DNA of 39,731 nt, taken from NCBI GenBank assembly GCA_009694045.1, contig SHVY01000032.1, positions 1 to 39,731 on the forward strand. Reading direction: 5' to 3'. Origin of the DNA: Alphaproteobacteria bacterium (GTDB taxonomy: Bacteria; Pseudomonadota; Alphaproteobacteria; SP197). This document shows, in pieces, positions 1-7,329 of the stretch. The position numbers and the translations under genes are program-made. The notes below the pieces were generated by a model. The model did not search any database. It worked only from the letters and a program-made list of their open reading frames with translations, and was not told the origin of the DNA. Each line of letters opens with the position of its first letter. Positions within the stretch are counted from its first letter, which is position 1.

Positions 1-11
1 CTAAGGAAGCG

Positions 12-2030
12 TTAAGTTTCCCTGTGACGGGCGTCACGGCGGCGGCGGGCGCCGGAATCCGGTGCTGCGGCGGCGGCCTTGGGCGCGGGCAGGGCGACCC
101 GGCGGGTGAGGTTCGGGTAGGCCGCGGTCTTGTGCGGGATCGCCATGGCGTTGACGAAGTGTTCCTGGAACCGGGGCTCGATCGCGGTCTCGACCTTCTC
201 GATGCGGCGGACCACCTCCTCGATCTCGCGCCGCGCCTGCTTGTTGAGGAGGGCGATGCGGGCGCCGGTGCCGGCGGCGTTGCCGGCGGCCGAGACCTTC
301 GCCAGGTCGCAGTCCGGGATCATGCCGAGCACCATGGCGTACATCACGTCGATGTGGCTGCCGAACGCCCCGGCGAGGACGATCCGGTCCACGGTGTCGA
401 CGCCCAGTTGGTCCATGAGGAGCCGCGCCCCGGCGTAGAGGGCCGCCTTGGCGAGTTGGATCTGGCGCACGTCGGTCTGGCTGATGACGAGCCTGGGCTC
501 GCCGTCGTGCAGCAGATAGGAGAACGTGCGGCCTTCGGCGAAGACCCGCGGGCTCTGGGCGGCCATGGCGCCGTCGATCACCCCGTCCTGGGTGATGATC
601 CCGGCAAGGTACATCTCGGCGATGGCTTCGATGATGCCGGATCCGCAGACGCCGGTGACCTGGCCGGTGAACCCCGGCTCGTCGGACCAGACGTCGCAGC
701 CGATGATCTTGTAGCGCGCATCGAGGGTGGCGCGATCGATCCGCAGGCGTTCGATGGCCCCGGGCGCCGCGCGCTGGCCGCAGGAGATCTGGGCGCCTTC
801 GAAGGCGGGACCGGTGGGCGAGGAACAGGCGAGCAGGCGGCGCTTGTCGCCCAGCACGATCTCGGCGTTGGTGCCGACGTCCACCACCAGCATGAGCTCG
901 TCGGAGCGGTGGGGCGATTCGGACAGCACCACGCCGGCGCAATCGGCACCGACATGGCCGGCGATGCAGGGCAGCAGATAGGCGCGGGTATCGCGGTTGA
1001 GGGCTAGACCCAGCTCGCTCGCCCACAAATCGATCGCGCCGTCGGTGGCGAGGGGGAAGGGCGCGCCGCCGAGCGGCGTCGGGTCGATGCCGAGCACCAG
1101 GTGGTGCATGATCGGGTTGCCGACCAGGACCACCTCGAGAATGTCGCGGAGGTCGACCTTCGCCTCCCGGGCGGTTTCCTCGGCGAGGTGCTGGATCGCA
1201 TCGCGAACCACGCGGGTCAGCTCGACCTCGCCGCCGGGGTTCATCATCACATAGGAAACCCGGCTCATCAGATCCTCGCCGAAGCGGATCTGCGGGTTCA
1301 TGGCACCGGCGGCGGCCACCACCTCGCCGGTCGCAAGGTTGCAAAGATGGGCGGCGATGGTGGTGGAACCGATATCGACCGCGAGGCCGAACAGGCTGTC
1401 GTGGAAGCCCGGCTCGACGTGCAGCAGGCGGCTGCCGTCGCGCACGGCGGCGGTGACCTTGTACGCGCCCGCCGTCAGGGCGGCGTGCAGACCCTGGAGC
1501 ACCTGCAGATCGGCGGACAGGGCGCCGAGACCCCATTCCTTGGTGAGCGCCCGCTGCAGGCGCTGCAGATGGCCCGTCGGGTCGTGCATGTCGGGCTGGT
1601 CGACCTCGACATAATGCAGGGTGACGATGGGATCGAGCTCGATCGCCCGGGCTTCGGCGCGCTTCCGCACCACCTGCTTGTGCACCTGGGAATCGGCGGG
1701 CACATCGATGACGACGTCGCCCAGCACGGTCGCCTGGCACGATAGACGACGGCCGGGCGCGACCGCGCGCTGGGACGCCAGTTGCACCTCGGCGGCACTC
1801 GTGCTCCCGACGTGGTCGAGGCGCGAGACGATGCCGTGCTTGGCGAACTCGCCCTCGCTGACGACGATCTGGCAACGGCCGCAGATCGCGCGGCCGCCGC
1901 AGACCGAATCGATATCGACGCCGAGCTGTCGCGCGGCGGTCAGCAGGGGCGTGCCGAGTGGAAACCGGCCGCGCCGCCCGCTGGGCGTGAAGACGACGAG
2001 CGGGTTGTCAGCCACGCGTTCGCCTGCCAT
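12..2030 (-). CDS. RACo-type corrinoid activation protein (2Fe-2S ferredoxin plus ASKHA/DUF4445 domain)
   Basis: The 672-residue protein begins with a plant-type 2Fe-2S ferredoxin domain whose cysteines are visible at about C44, C50, C53 and C98. A linker follows, then a long actin-like ATPase region with the signatures AVDIGSTTIAA, VVDVGTNAEI, GPAFEGAQI, VCGSGI and LAGAFGSH. This is the architecture of RACo/RamA-like proteins, which use ATP to return inactivated Co(II) corrinoid proteins to Co(I). It is the last gene of the minus-strand methyl-transfer operon, so its client is presumably the corrinoid protein at 5135-5845. I chose the ATG at 2030 because the ferredoxin fold starts right after it. 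It overlaps the upstream methyltransferase by 23 bases, and longer starts (2069, 2147) only add low-complexity Ala/Ser/Pro sequence. The family call is firm; the client is inferred from context. Confidence 0.9.
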   Translation of the reverse strand: MAGERVADNPLVVFTPSGRRGRFPLGTPLLTAARQLGVDIDSVCGGRAICGRCQIVVSEGEFAKHGIVSRLDHVGSTSAAEVQLASQRAVAPGRRLSCQATVLGDVVIDVPADSQVHKQVVRKRAEARAIELDPIVTLHYVEVDQPDMHDPTGHLQRLQRALTKEWGLGALSADLQVLQGLHAALTAGAYKVTAAVRDGSRLLHVEPGFHDSLFGLAVDIGSTTIAAHLCNLATGEVVAAAGAMNPQIRFGEDLMSRVSYVMMNPGGEVELTRVVRDAIQHLAEETAREAKVDLRDILEVVLVGNPIMHHLVLGIDPTPLGGAPFPLATDGAIDLWASELGLALNRDTRAYLLPCIAGHVGADCAGVVLSESPHRSDELMLVVDVGTNAEIVLGDKRRLLACSSPTGPAFEGAQISCGQRAAPGAIERLRIDRATLDARYKIIGCDVWSDEPGFTGQVTGVCGSGIIEAIAEMYLAGIITQDGVIDGAMAAQSPRVFAEGRTFSYLLHDGEPRLVISQTDVRQIQLAKAALYAGARLLMDQLGVDTVDRIVLAGAFGSHIDVMYAMVLGMIPDCDLAKVSAAGNAAGTGARIALLNKQARREIEEVVRRIEKVETAIEPRFQEHFVNAMAIPHKTAAYPNLTRRVALPAPKAAAAAPDSGARRRRDARHRET

Positions 2031-2931
2031 CCCGGCGCCGGCCGCCGCCGCCAACCTCGACCCCGCCATGGCTCTGGGCGGCGAAGCGATCGCCGGAGAA
2101 CTTGCGGATCCAGCGGGCGCAGTTGGCGTCGTGGCCGAGCAGGACATCGGCGCCCATCACGGCCGCCATGATCTCGGGTTCCAGGGGGTTGGTAATCGCC
2201 GAGGTCATGCCGTTCGCCTGAGCCATGGTGAGAAAGGCGGCGTTGAGGGCCTTGCGATGGGGCAGGCCGAAGCTGATGTTCGAGGCGCCGCAACTGGTGT
2301 TGACCTTGAGCTCCTCGCGCAGGCGGCGGATCAGGCGAAAGGCCGCGTTGCCGGCCTCGCCGAGCGCGCCGATCGGCATGACCAGGGGATCGACCACCAC
2401 GTCGGCGCGGGGAATCCCGTGATCCTCGGCACGCTCGACGATCTTCTTGGCCACGGCATAGCGCACGTCGGGGTCCTCGGAGATGCCGGTCTCGTCATTG
2501 GAGATCGCGATCACGGCGGCCCCGTACTTCTTGACGAGGGGCAGCACGACCTCGAGCCGCTCCTCCTCGCCGGTGACGGAGTTCACCAGGGCCTTGCCCC
2601 GGTAGACGGCGAGGCCCGCCTCCAACGCCGCGACGATCGAGGAGTCGATGGACAGCGGCACGTCCGTCAGGGACTGCACCAGCTTGATGCATTCGGCGAG
2701 GATCGCCGGCTCGTCGGCCAACGGGATGCCGGCGTTCACGTCCAGCATCTGGGCGCCGGCCTCGACCTGGGCCAGGGCATCGGACTGGACCCGGCTGTAG
2801 TCCCGCACGGCCATTTCCTCGGACAGCTTCTTGCGTCCGGTTGGATTGATGCGTTCGCCGATGATGACGAACGGTCGGTCGAAGCCGATGACGACCTCCC
2901 TGGTCGCGGAACTGACGACGGTATCGGTCAT
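2008..2931 (-). CDS. pterin-binding methyltransferase, methyltetrahydrofolate:corrinoid type (MtgA/AcsE-like)
   Basis: The 307-residue protein is a dihydropteroate-synthase-like TIM barrel. It has GERINPTGRKKL near the N-terminus, MLDVNAG, SIDSS, NSVTGEEER and the late NTSCGASNISFGLP segment typical of methyltetrahydrofolate:corrinoid methyltransferases. In this context it should move the methyl group between the corrinoid protein and tetrahydrofolate. It sits between metF and the RACo activator, as expected for the tetrahydrofolate branch of a demethylation system. The start at 2931 is preceded by AAAAGGG at ribosome-binding distance. The frame stays open upstream to 3132, where it reads through a remnant of another gene (see 3010-3132), so a longer fusion cannot be excluded. 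The C-terminal 25 or so residues are Gly/Arg-rich and overlap the next gene. The direction of methyl flow is inferred. Confidence 0.88.
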   Translation of the reverse strand: MTDTVVSSATREVVIGFDRPFVIIGERINPTGRKKLSEEMAVRDYSRVQSDALAQVEAGAQMLDVNAGIPLADEPAILAECIKLVQSLTDVPLSIDSSIVAALEAGLAVYRGKALVNSVTGEEERLEVVLPLVKKYGAAVIAISNDETGISEDPDVRYAVAKKIVERAEDHGIPRADVVVDPLVMPIGALGEAGNAAFRLIRRLREELKVNTSCGASNISFGLPHRKALNAAFLTMAQANGMTSAITNPLEPEIMAAVMGADVLLGHDANCARWIRKFSGDRFAAQSHGGVEVGGGGRRRDGRRTRG

Positions 2932-3009
2932 GAAGCAGCCCTTTTCGGTTGGGTTTCGGGGGCGGGTCGGGGCCCGCCGGATGGGATGCGCCGGTTCTCG
3001 AGCACGCCC

Positions 3010-3132
3010 GAGGCGACCGTAGCCGAGGCGCTTCCACAGAGGTGCCAGGGCGACGAACGCCGGCTCGAACGCCCCGTAGACCGCCTCGAGCAGGCGGGCG
3101 TTGCGGACGGACCAGAGGCGGGCGGCGAGCAT
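3010..3132 (-). pseudogene. N-terminal remnant of a methylenetetrahydrofolate reductase C-terminal (cysteine-rich) domain protein
   Basis: About 41 codons starting at ATG 3132 encode an amphipathic stretch with RNARLLEAVYGAFEP and LAPLWKRLGYGRL. From memory this resembles the N-terminus of small MTHFR-C-terminal-domain proteins encoded between metF and the pterin methyltransferase in related clusters. Those proteins continue into a cysteine-rich, zinc-binding part. Here there are only about 26 further codons before the methyltransferase ATG, with one cysteine, so the cysteine cluster has been deleted. The leftover frame joins in phase with the methyltransferase. I call it a truncated gene; a short functional leader extension is the alternative. 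Confidence 0.5.
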
Positions 3133-3141
3133 GGCCTAAAT

Positions 3142-3240
3142 CCCTCTCCCCTCGTGGGAGGGTGAGGGGGCGAGGGGACGAGTCGCGTTACGCGCTGTCG
3201 CGCTACCCCTCACCCCACCCTCTCCCGCAAGGGGAGAGGG
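3142..3240. repeat. palindromic intergenic element (CCCTCTCCCC...GGGGAGAGGG)
   Basis: The gap between metF and the methyltransferase is filled by an imperfect inverted repeat of about 99 bases. The outer arms pair CCCTCTCCCC with GGGGAGAGGG, the inner parts pair GTGAGGGG with CCCCTCAC, and each arm also contains its own small hairpin. The centre is G+C-rich and contains TTACGCG. Elements with these arms are very common between genes in Alphaproteobacteria, as I recall, and behave like REP-type repeats. There is no T-tract, so a simple intrinsic terminator is unlikely. It lies inside the operon and could influence mRNA stability. Confidence 0.75.
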
Positions 3241-3280
3241 GGAAAGAGGGAGTCGATACATGGGATCAGGGGTCATGGCG

Positions 3281-4219
3281 TCACGCGGCGGCCTTGGCGC
3301 TACGCACGGCGGCTTCGGCGGCGACGTCGGCGATGGCGGACGCCTTCTGTTGCGGGGCCATCAGATGGGCACCGGCGATGCCGGGAATCCCCGTGAAGGC
3401 GTGCAGGAGTTCGATGCAGATGCGGCGGCCCTCGGCCTTCTGATCGGCGGCAGCTTCCAGGCGGGCGATGGTCGCGTCCGGGATCGCGACGCCGAACAGA
3501 TTGTCGCGCATCCAATGCGCCTGCTTGGCGGACAGCAGCGGACCGACGCCGACGATGAAGTGCGCCTTCTCGGTGATGCCGAGATCGCGCAGTCGGCCGA
3601 AATAGCGGCGGGCGATGCCTTCGTCGAAGACGAACTGGGTCTGGAAGAAATCGGCGCCGGCGGCGATCTTTGCCTCCAACCCCTTGGGCGAGAAGTCGGG
3701 CTTCGGATCCTGGGGCGCGTCGGCCGCGCCGATGAACAGGCGCGGCGCCGGCTGAACCTTGCGGCCCGAGGGGAAGACGCCCTCGTCGCGGAGCTGGCGC
3801 GCGGTCGACATCAGCGCGCGGCTGTCGATGTCATGGATCATCTTGGTCTCGGGTTGGTCGCCGTTCTTCACGTCGTCCCCGTGGAGACAAAGCAGGTTGG
3901 GGATGCCGAGAGCGGCCATGCCGATGAGATCGCCCTGAAGCGCCAGGCGATTGCGGTCGCGCACCGTGAACTGAAGCACCGGCTCGATGCCCGCTCGGGC
4001 CAGGAGGGCGGCGCAGGCGAAGGCCGACATGTGCGCCCGGGCGCCGGCACCGTCGGTGACGTTGACCGCATCCACCACGCCCTTCAGCATGCCGGCGCGA
4101 TCGGTCGCGGATTCGGGCGAGGCGGCGTCGGGCGGGGTGATCTCGGCGGTCAGCACGAAGCGGCCGGCGAGAAGTGCCGCCTCCAGGCCTCCATCGGAGC
4201 GGGTACGCGCGTCAGGCAT
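3281..4219 (-). CDS. metF: methylenetetrahydrofolate reductase family protein
   Basis: The 312-residue protein is a MetF-type TIM barrel. It shows TAEITPPD near the N-terminus, VNVTDG, LQFTVRDRNR, LGIPNLLCLHGDD (the flavin/folate region) and ADFFQTQFVFD. The enzyme interconverts 5-methyl- and 5,10-methylene-tetrahydrofolate with a flavin. Beside a pterin methyltransferase and a corrinoid protein it most likely runs in the oxidative direction, feeding demethylation-derived methyl groups into one-carbon metabolism. I prefer the ATG at 4219, which overlaps the stop of the upstream gene in ATGCCTGA and suggests translational coupling. An ATG at 4240 would add seven residues. This could be a dedicated paralogue rather than the housekeeping methionine-synthesis enzyme. 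Confidence 0.9.
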   Translation of the reverse strand: MPDARTRSDGGLEAALLAGRFVLTAEITPPDAASPESATDRAGMLKGVVDAVNVTDGAGARAHMSAFACAALLARAGIEPVLQFTVRDRNRLALQGDLIGMAALGIPNLLCLHGDDVKNGDQPETKMIHDIDSRALMSTARQLRDEGVFPSGRKVQPAPRLFIGAADAPQDPKPDFSPKGLEAKIAAGADFFQTQFVFDEGIARRYFGRLRDLGITEKAHFIVGVGPLLSAKQAHWMRDNLFGVAIPDATIARLEAAADQKAEGRRICIELLHAFTGIPGIAGAHLMAPQQKASAIADVAAEAAVRSAKAAA

Positions 4220-4520
4220 CGGGGTTCTCGCGTCCTCCATTGAGCACCATGCGGTGCAGGCGGTCGTCGTCGTACTCGGTCTCGAGCCGGGCCGCCATGG
4301 CCTTGGCCTCGGCCTCCAGGTCGTCGCCGCAAGGAATGGGATCGGCGCGGCGCCACTCGGCGAGGTAGGAGTCGGTGTCGCGCGCGCCCGAGCGCATCGC
4401 GGCCCGGTCGATCGCCTTCTCGAAGCGGACGTCCAGCACCACCTTCGCGGCCTGCCGACCGATCTTGGCGATCACCTGGGCGGGGATGTCACGCCACAGG
4501 ACGACGGTCAGCTTTGCCAT
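4212..4520 (-). CDS. virulence factor domain (PF13769-type) small protein
   Basis: The 102-residue acidic protein starts MAKLTVVLWRDIPAQVI and continues with KVVLDVRFEKAIDRAAMRSG and DSYLAEWRR. This matches the small 'virulence factor' domain proteins repeatedly found next to methyltetrahydrofolate and corrinoid genes in Alphaproteobacteria. Despite the domain name its role is unknown, and the context argues for an accessory role in methyl transfer rather than pathogenesis. The ATG at 4520 has AAGGA eight bases upstream. It overlaps the end of the DUF1638 gene by 32 bases and the start of metF by 8, so all three are probably co-translated. No signal peptide, membrane segment or cysteine motif is seen. 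Confidence 0.8.
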   Translation of the reverse strand: MAKLTVVLWRDIPAQVIAKIGRQAAKVVLDVRFEKAIDRAAMRSGARDTDSYLAEWRRADPIPCGDDLEAEAKAMAARLETEYDDDRLHRMVLNGGRENPDA

Positions 4521-5124
4521 CAGACTTTTCCTTCGCGGCACGAGCCATGAAATCGGCGAGCGTTCCGTATCCGGCGGGCCGGAGCTGGAACGCGAGACCC
4601 AGGCGATCCGCCGCCGCTTGGGCCCGCTCGACGAGGGCCGGATCGCCGACCTGGGCGAGGTAGACCAGCCGGCGGTAGTTGCCGAAGTAGTCGTCGCGGA
4701 GCTGGGGGTAGCGGTCGAGCCCGAGACCCTGGATGATCAGCCGGTCGAAATGCTTCACCAGATAGTCGGTGAGGTAGAAGGTGCCCGGTTCCTCGTCGTG
4801 CAGGGCCGCGAAGGCCGAGGCACCGGCATAGAATTCGTAGCAGTGGGGGCCTTCGATCCGCTCGACCCCTTCCTCGGCAAGGACGGCGTCAAGCAGGCCG
4901 CCGGTGCCGCAATCGCCGTACAGCACGAAGATGCGTTCGAAGCGATCGCGATTCTCGCGGATCTTGGCGCGCACGGCGTCGGGAATCTTCTGCGGCGTGT
5001 TGTGCCAGTGGGCGGGCAGGCACTGGACCGCGAAATGAGTCCAGCCACCACGGCGGATCAGCTCGGTCACTTCCCAGGCCAGCGCCCCGCACGCGATCAG
5101 GAGGGTGGACGGGCGCCCGCCCAT
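4489..5124 (-). CDS. DUF1638 domain-containing protein
   Basis: The 211-residue protein starts with a short hydrophobic strand (TLLIACGALAWEV). It contains LPAHWHNTP, FVLYGDCGTGGLLD, GPHCYEFYAG and a Tyr-rich stretch (YFGNYRRLVYLAQVG). The conserved Cys and His residues in CLPAHWHN, GDCGTGG and GPHCYEFY could bind a metal or cofactor. This is the DUF1638 family, which is commonly encoded next to methylamine-type corrinoid proteins and has no established biochemical function. It begins 10 bases after the corrinoid gene's stop and overlaps the following virulence-factor-domain gene, so it belongs to the same operon. A role in handling or maturing the corrinoid protein is inference only. Confidence 0.85.
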   Translation of the reverse strand: MGGRPSTLLIACGALAWEVTELIRRGGWTHFAVQCLPAHWHNTPQKIPDAVRAKIRENRDRFERIFVLYGDCGTGGLLDAVLAEEGVERIEGPHCYEFYAGASAFAALHDEEPGTFYLTDYLVKHFDRLIIQGLGLDRYPQLRDDYFGNYRRLVYLAQVGDPALVERAQAAADRLGLAFQLRPAGYGTLADFMARAAKEKSDGKADRRPVA

Positions 5125-5134
5125 ATGCGGGCTC

Positions 5135-5845
5135 TCAGGCGTTGGCGGGCGGCTGGTTCGACCGGCGCCGCTCGGCGATCAGGCGCTTGGCCGTTTCGAC
5201 CGCGACTGCCGCATCGCGGCAATAGGCATCGGCTCCGACGGCGTCGGCGAACGCCTCGTTCAGCGGCGCACCGCCGACCAGCACGATGTAGTCTTCACGC
5301 ATGCCCTTCTGCTTCAGGGTGTCGATCACGACCTTCATGTACGGCATCGTCGTGGTGAGCAGGGCGGACATGCCCAGAATGTCCGGCTGGTGCTCCTCGA
5401 GCGCCGCGAAATACTTATCGACGTCGTTGTTGATGCCGATGTTGATGACCTCGAAACCGGCGCCCTCCAACATCATCGCCACCAGATTCTTGCCGATGTC
5501 GTGAATGTCGCCCTTGACGGTGCCGATCACCACCTTGCCCACGCGCGGGGCGCCGGTTTCGATCAGCAGGGGACGGAGAATCGCCATGCCCGCCTTCATC
5601 GAGTTGGCGGCCAGCAACACCTCGGGCACGAACAGGATGCCGTCGCGGAAGTCGATGCCGACGATCCGCATGCCCTCGACCAAGCCCTCGGTCAGGGTGC
5701 GATAGGGCGACCAGCCGCGACCGAGGAAGATGTTGGTGGCTTCGACCACCTCTTCGGCGAGACCATCGTAGAGGTCTTCGTGGACCTGCTGCACGAGGTC
5801 TTCGTCGCTCAGCGCGTTGAGGTCGAGGTCGTTGTTCTCAGCCAT
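5135..5845 (-). CDS. corrinoid (B12-binding) methyl-carrier protein, MttC/MtbC-like
   Basis: The 236-residue protein has the two-part structure of methyltransferase corrinoid proteins. A helical cap domain (residues 10-95, with GMRIVGIDFRDGILFVPEVL) is followed by a Rossmann-like B12 domain with GDIHDIGKN at 112-120. H115 is the expected lower axial cobalt ligand in the DxHxxG motif, and SALLTTTM and VLVGGAPLN complete the B12 site. It should accept a methyl group from the MttB-family enzyme encoded divergently at 7330-8856 and pass it to the pterin methyltransferase. It is the first recognised gene of the minus-strand operon. No clear Shine-Dalgarno sequence precedes its ATG, which may imply coupling to the small ORF upstream. 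Confidence 0.93.
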   Translation of the reverse strand: MAENNDLDLNALSDEDLVQQVHEDLYDGLAEEVVEATNIFLGRGWSPYRTLTEGLVEGMRIVGIDFRDGILFVPEVLLAANSMKAGMAILRPLLIETGAPRVGKVVIGTVKGDIHDIGKNLVAMMLEGAGFEVINIGINNDVDKYFAALEEHQPDILGMSALLTTTMPYMKVVIDTLKQKGMREDYIVLVGGAPLNEAFADAVGADAYCRDAAVAVETAKRLIAERRRSNQPPANA

Positions 5846-6265
5846 GGCGGAGGTTCCGGGGCGCGAGGGTTCAGATGACGATGCGACGACAAGGGAGTCT
5901 GGCTTTCCCGGGGGGAGTAGCTAGCATATTCGCGACAGCGAGTTGACTGAAATCGACGCGGTGGGTTACGCCGCCGAACTGGCCGCCTGGCGCCGGTCCG
6001 GCGTGGGTTCAGGGCGACGTCGGGCTCGAAGCGCTTCAGCCGACAGGGTCCCGTCCCCACCGGATTTCCCAGTCGGTGAAGCCAGCCGGCAAGGGCTTGA
6101 GGTGGCGGCCCATCCCCGCCATCGCCTCGCGGCGACCGAGCGTCGGTATGATGATCCGGTTGTTCATGATAATCGTCCCCATAGTGGCTCGAAGGCGACC
6201 TTCTTGCCGACTATTTTGCCAGGATCGTGATGGCGTACAATCGGCTGGGCGAAGGAGACGGAGGC
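5846..6265. promoter_or_regulatory. divergent intergenic region between the two arms of the methyl-transfer locus
   Basis: This 420-base gap separates the minus-strand corrinoid operon from the plus-strand genes and must hold at least the promoter of the former. Apart from the possible small ORF at 6036-6167 I see no known riboswitch. A GGGGGAGTAGCTAGCATATT patch at about 5910-5930 and an A+T-richer stretch around 6155-6235 are the only departures from bulk composition. No convincing -35/-10 pair or cobalamin-riboswitch core could be identified by eye. Confidence 0.35.
6036..6167 (-). CDS. possible small protein (43 aa) upstream of the corrinoid gene
   Basis: An ATG at 6167, preceded by ATGGGGACG at ribosome-binding distance, opens a 43-codon frame with strongly G/C-biased third positions ending in TGA at 6036. 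The peptide is basic and aromatic (NNRIIIPTLGRR, then LPAGFTDWEIRWGRDP), with no membrane segment or cysteine. I do not recognise a family. It points the same way as the corrinoid operon, 190 bases ahead of it, so it could be the first gene or a leader peptide of that operon. The evidence is codon bias, a plausible ribosome-binding site and position only. A chance frame in G+C-rich DNA is a real alternative. Confidence 0.35.
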   Translation of the reverse strand: MNNRIIIPTLGRREAMAGMGRHLKPLPAGFTDWEIRWGRDPVG

Positions 6266-7096
6266 ATGACGGGCAAGGTGATCATGGTGATGGTGGATGC
6301 CGTCGGTTTCGCGGCGGCGGTGGCCTGCTTCGGCACCCTGGAGGGCCTGGTGGAGGGTCGCAAGGCCCGCCGCTGGCGCATGCGGACCGTGCTGCCGTCG
6401 CTGTCGGCGCCGGTCTACGAAACCTTGCACACCGGGACGGAGCCCCATGTGCACGGCATCCGCTCGAACGACCGCGTGCCGTTGTCCAAGGGGCCGCACG
6501 TGTTCGGGGTCGCCAGGGCGGCCGGCAAGACGACGGGGGCGGTCGCCGAATGCTTCTACTCGATGCTCTACAACGCTTCGCCCTGGGACCCGGTGCGCGA
6601 CATGGAGGTGGACGACCCGAGCCTCGACATCCAGCACGGCCGGTTCTACACCGACCATGGGCATACCAAGTTCAACCTACACCTGCCGGCCGAGGCGGAC
6701 ATCATGGCGCGGACCACACTGATGATCCGCCGCCACGCCCCCGACTACATCCTGGTTCACACCTTCGGGCCGGACGCGGTCGGCCACGTCCACGGCGGCG
6801 AGTCCACGGAGTACCGCCACGAGATCTGGGCGGTGGACAACGCGCTGGCCGACGCCGTGCCGGTTTGGCGCGAGGCCGGTTATCGGGTGCTGTTCACCTC
6901 CGACCACGGGATGACGGCGGATGGTCGCCACGGCGGCACGACCGACGTGGAGCGCATGGTGCCGTTCTATGATATCGGCCATCCCGACGGCGGGGTGGCG
7001 GACGGAGTCGCCTCGCAGCTAGCCGTGGCGCCGACCATTCTCAAGCTGATGGGCCTGAAGGCTCCGCCCGAGATGAAGGAGCCGGCATTGGTGTAG
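6266..7096 (+). CDS. alkaline phosphatase superfamily hydrolase (phosphodiesterase/nucleotide pyrophosphatase-like)
   Basis: The 276-residue protein has the metal-binding pattern of the alkaline phosphatase superfamily. It has an N-terminal VMVDAVG aspartate, a nucleophile region LPSLSAPVYETLHTG, then GPDAVGHVHGG (D and H), TSDHGMT (D and H) and GRHGGTT (H). Members hydrolyse phosphate mono- or diesters or phosphonates such as phosphonoacetate using two metal ions. Family alone does not give the substrate. There is no signal peptide, so it is probably cytoplasmic. The ATG at 6266 follows GAAGGAGACGGAGGC, an excellent ribosome-binding site, so the upstream ATG at 6227 is not needed. It lies 233 bases before the MttB-family gene on the same strand and may act in the same pathway. 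Confidence 0.85.
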   Translation: MTGKVIMVMVDAVGFAAAVACFGTLEGLVEGRKARRWRMRTVLPSLSAPVYETLHTGTEPHVHGIRSNDRVPLSKGPHVFGVARAAGKTTGAVAECFYSMLYNASPWDPVRDMEVDDPSLDIQHGRFYTDHGHTKFNLHLPAEADIMARTTLMIRRHAPDYILVHTFGPDAVGHVHGGESTEYRHEIWAVDNALADAVPVWREAGYRVLFTSDHGMTADGRHGGTTDVERMVPFYDIGHPDGGVADGVASQLAVAPTILKLMGLKAPPEMKEPALV

Positions 7097-7329
7097 GGTC
7101 AGGGGCTGTCGTGCGCCGGCGATGAAAAAAAGTCGAGCGTGGGTATGGTCGCGAGATGCCGAGAAGAAAATCAAAGCAGACACTTAAAATAGGGACGATC
7201 CTCGTACTCATGGGATTGGCGCCTCCGTCGGCGATGCGGGAGGGGCCGTCGACGTGACGATCCAGGGGCGGGTTCCCGGCGGGGTGAAAGTGCACTAAGG
7301 TCGATCGCGTCGATCCAGGGAGTCCGGCC
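7097..7329 (+). promoter_or_regulatory. probable promoter region of the MttB-family operon
   Basis: This 233-base gap contains an A+T-enriched patch (about 7125-7192, including AAAAAAA and CACTTAAAATAGGG) in otherwise G+C-rich DNA. TAAAAT at 7185-7190 could be a -10 element, but no good -35 lies at the right distance. It is the only sizeable gap before seven closely packed plus-strand genes, so a promoter here is expected. No inverted repeat long enough to propose an operator was seen. Confidence 0.35.

Noticed and set aside
1621-3165. Long plus-strand open frame (514 codons) across the activator and methyltransferase genes
   Set aside because: It is antisense to two clearly recognisable proteins, has no family signature, and is typical of the spurious open frames created by high G+C content.
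5906-5930. GGGGGAGTAGC as a possible yybP-ykoY (Mn2+) riboswitch core
   Set aside because: The rest of the conserved core was not found downstream, and neither flanking gene is a manganese gene.
5846-6265. Cobalamin riboswitch ahead of the corrinoid operon
   Set aside because: The expected B12-box and core helices could not be seen on either strand. A covariance search would settle it.
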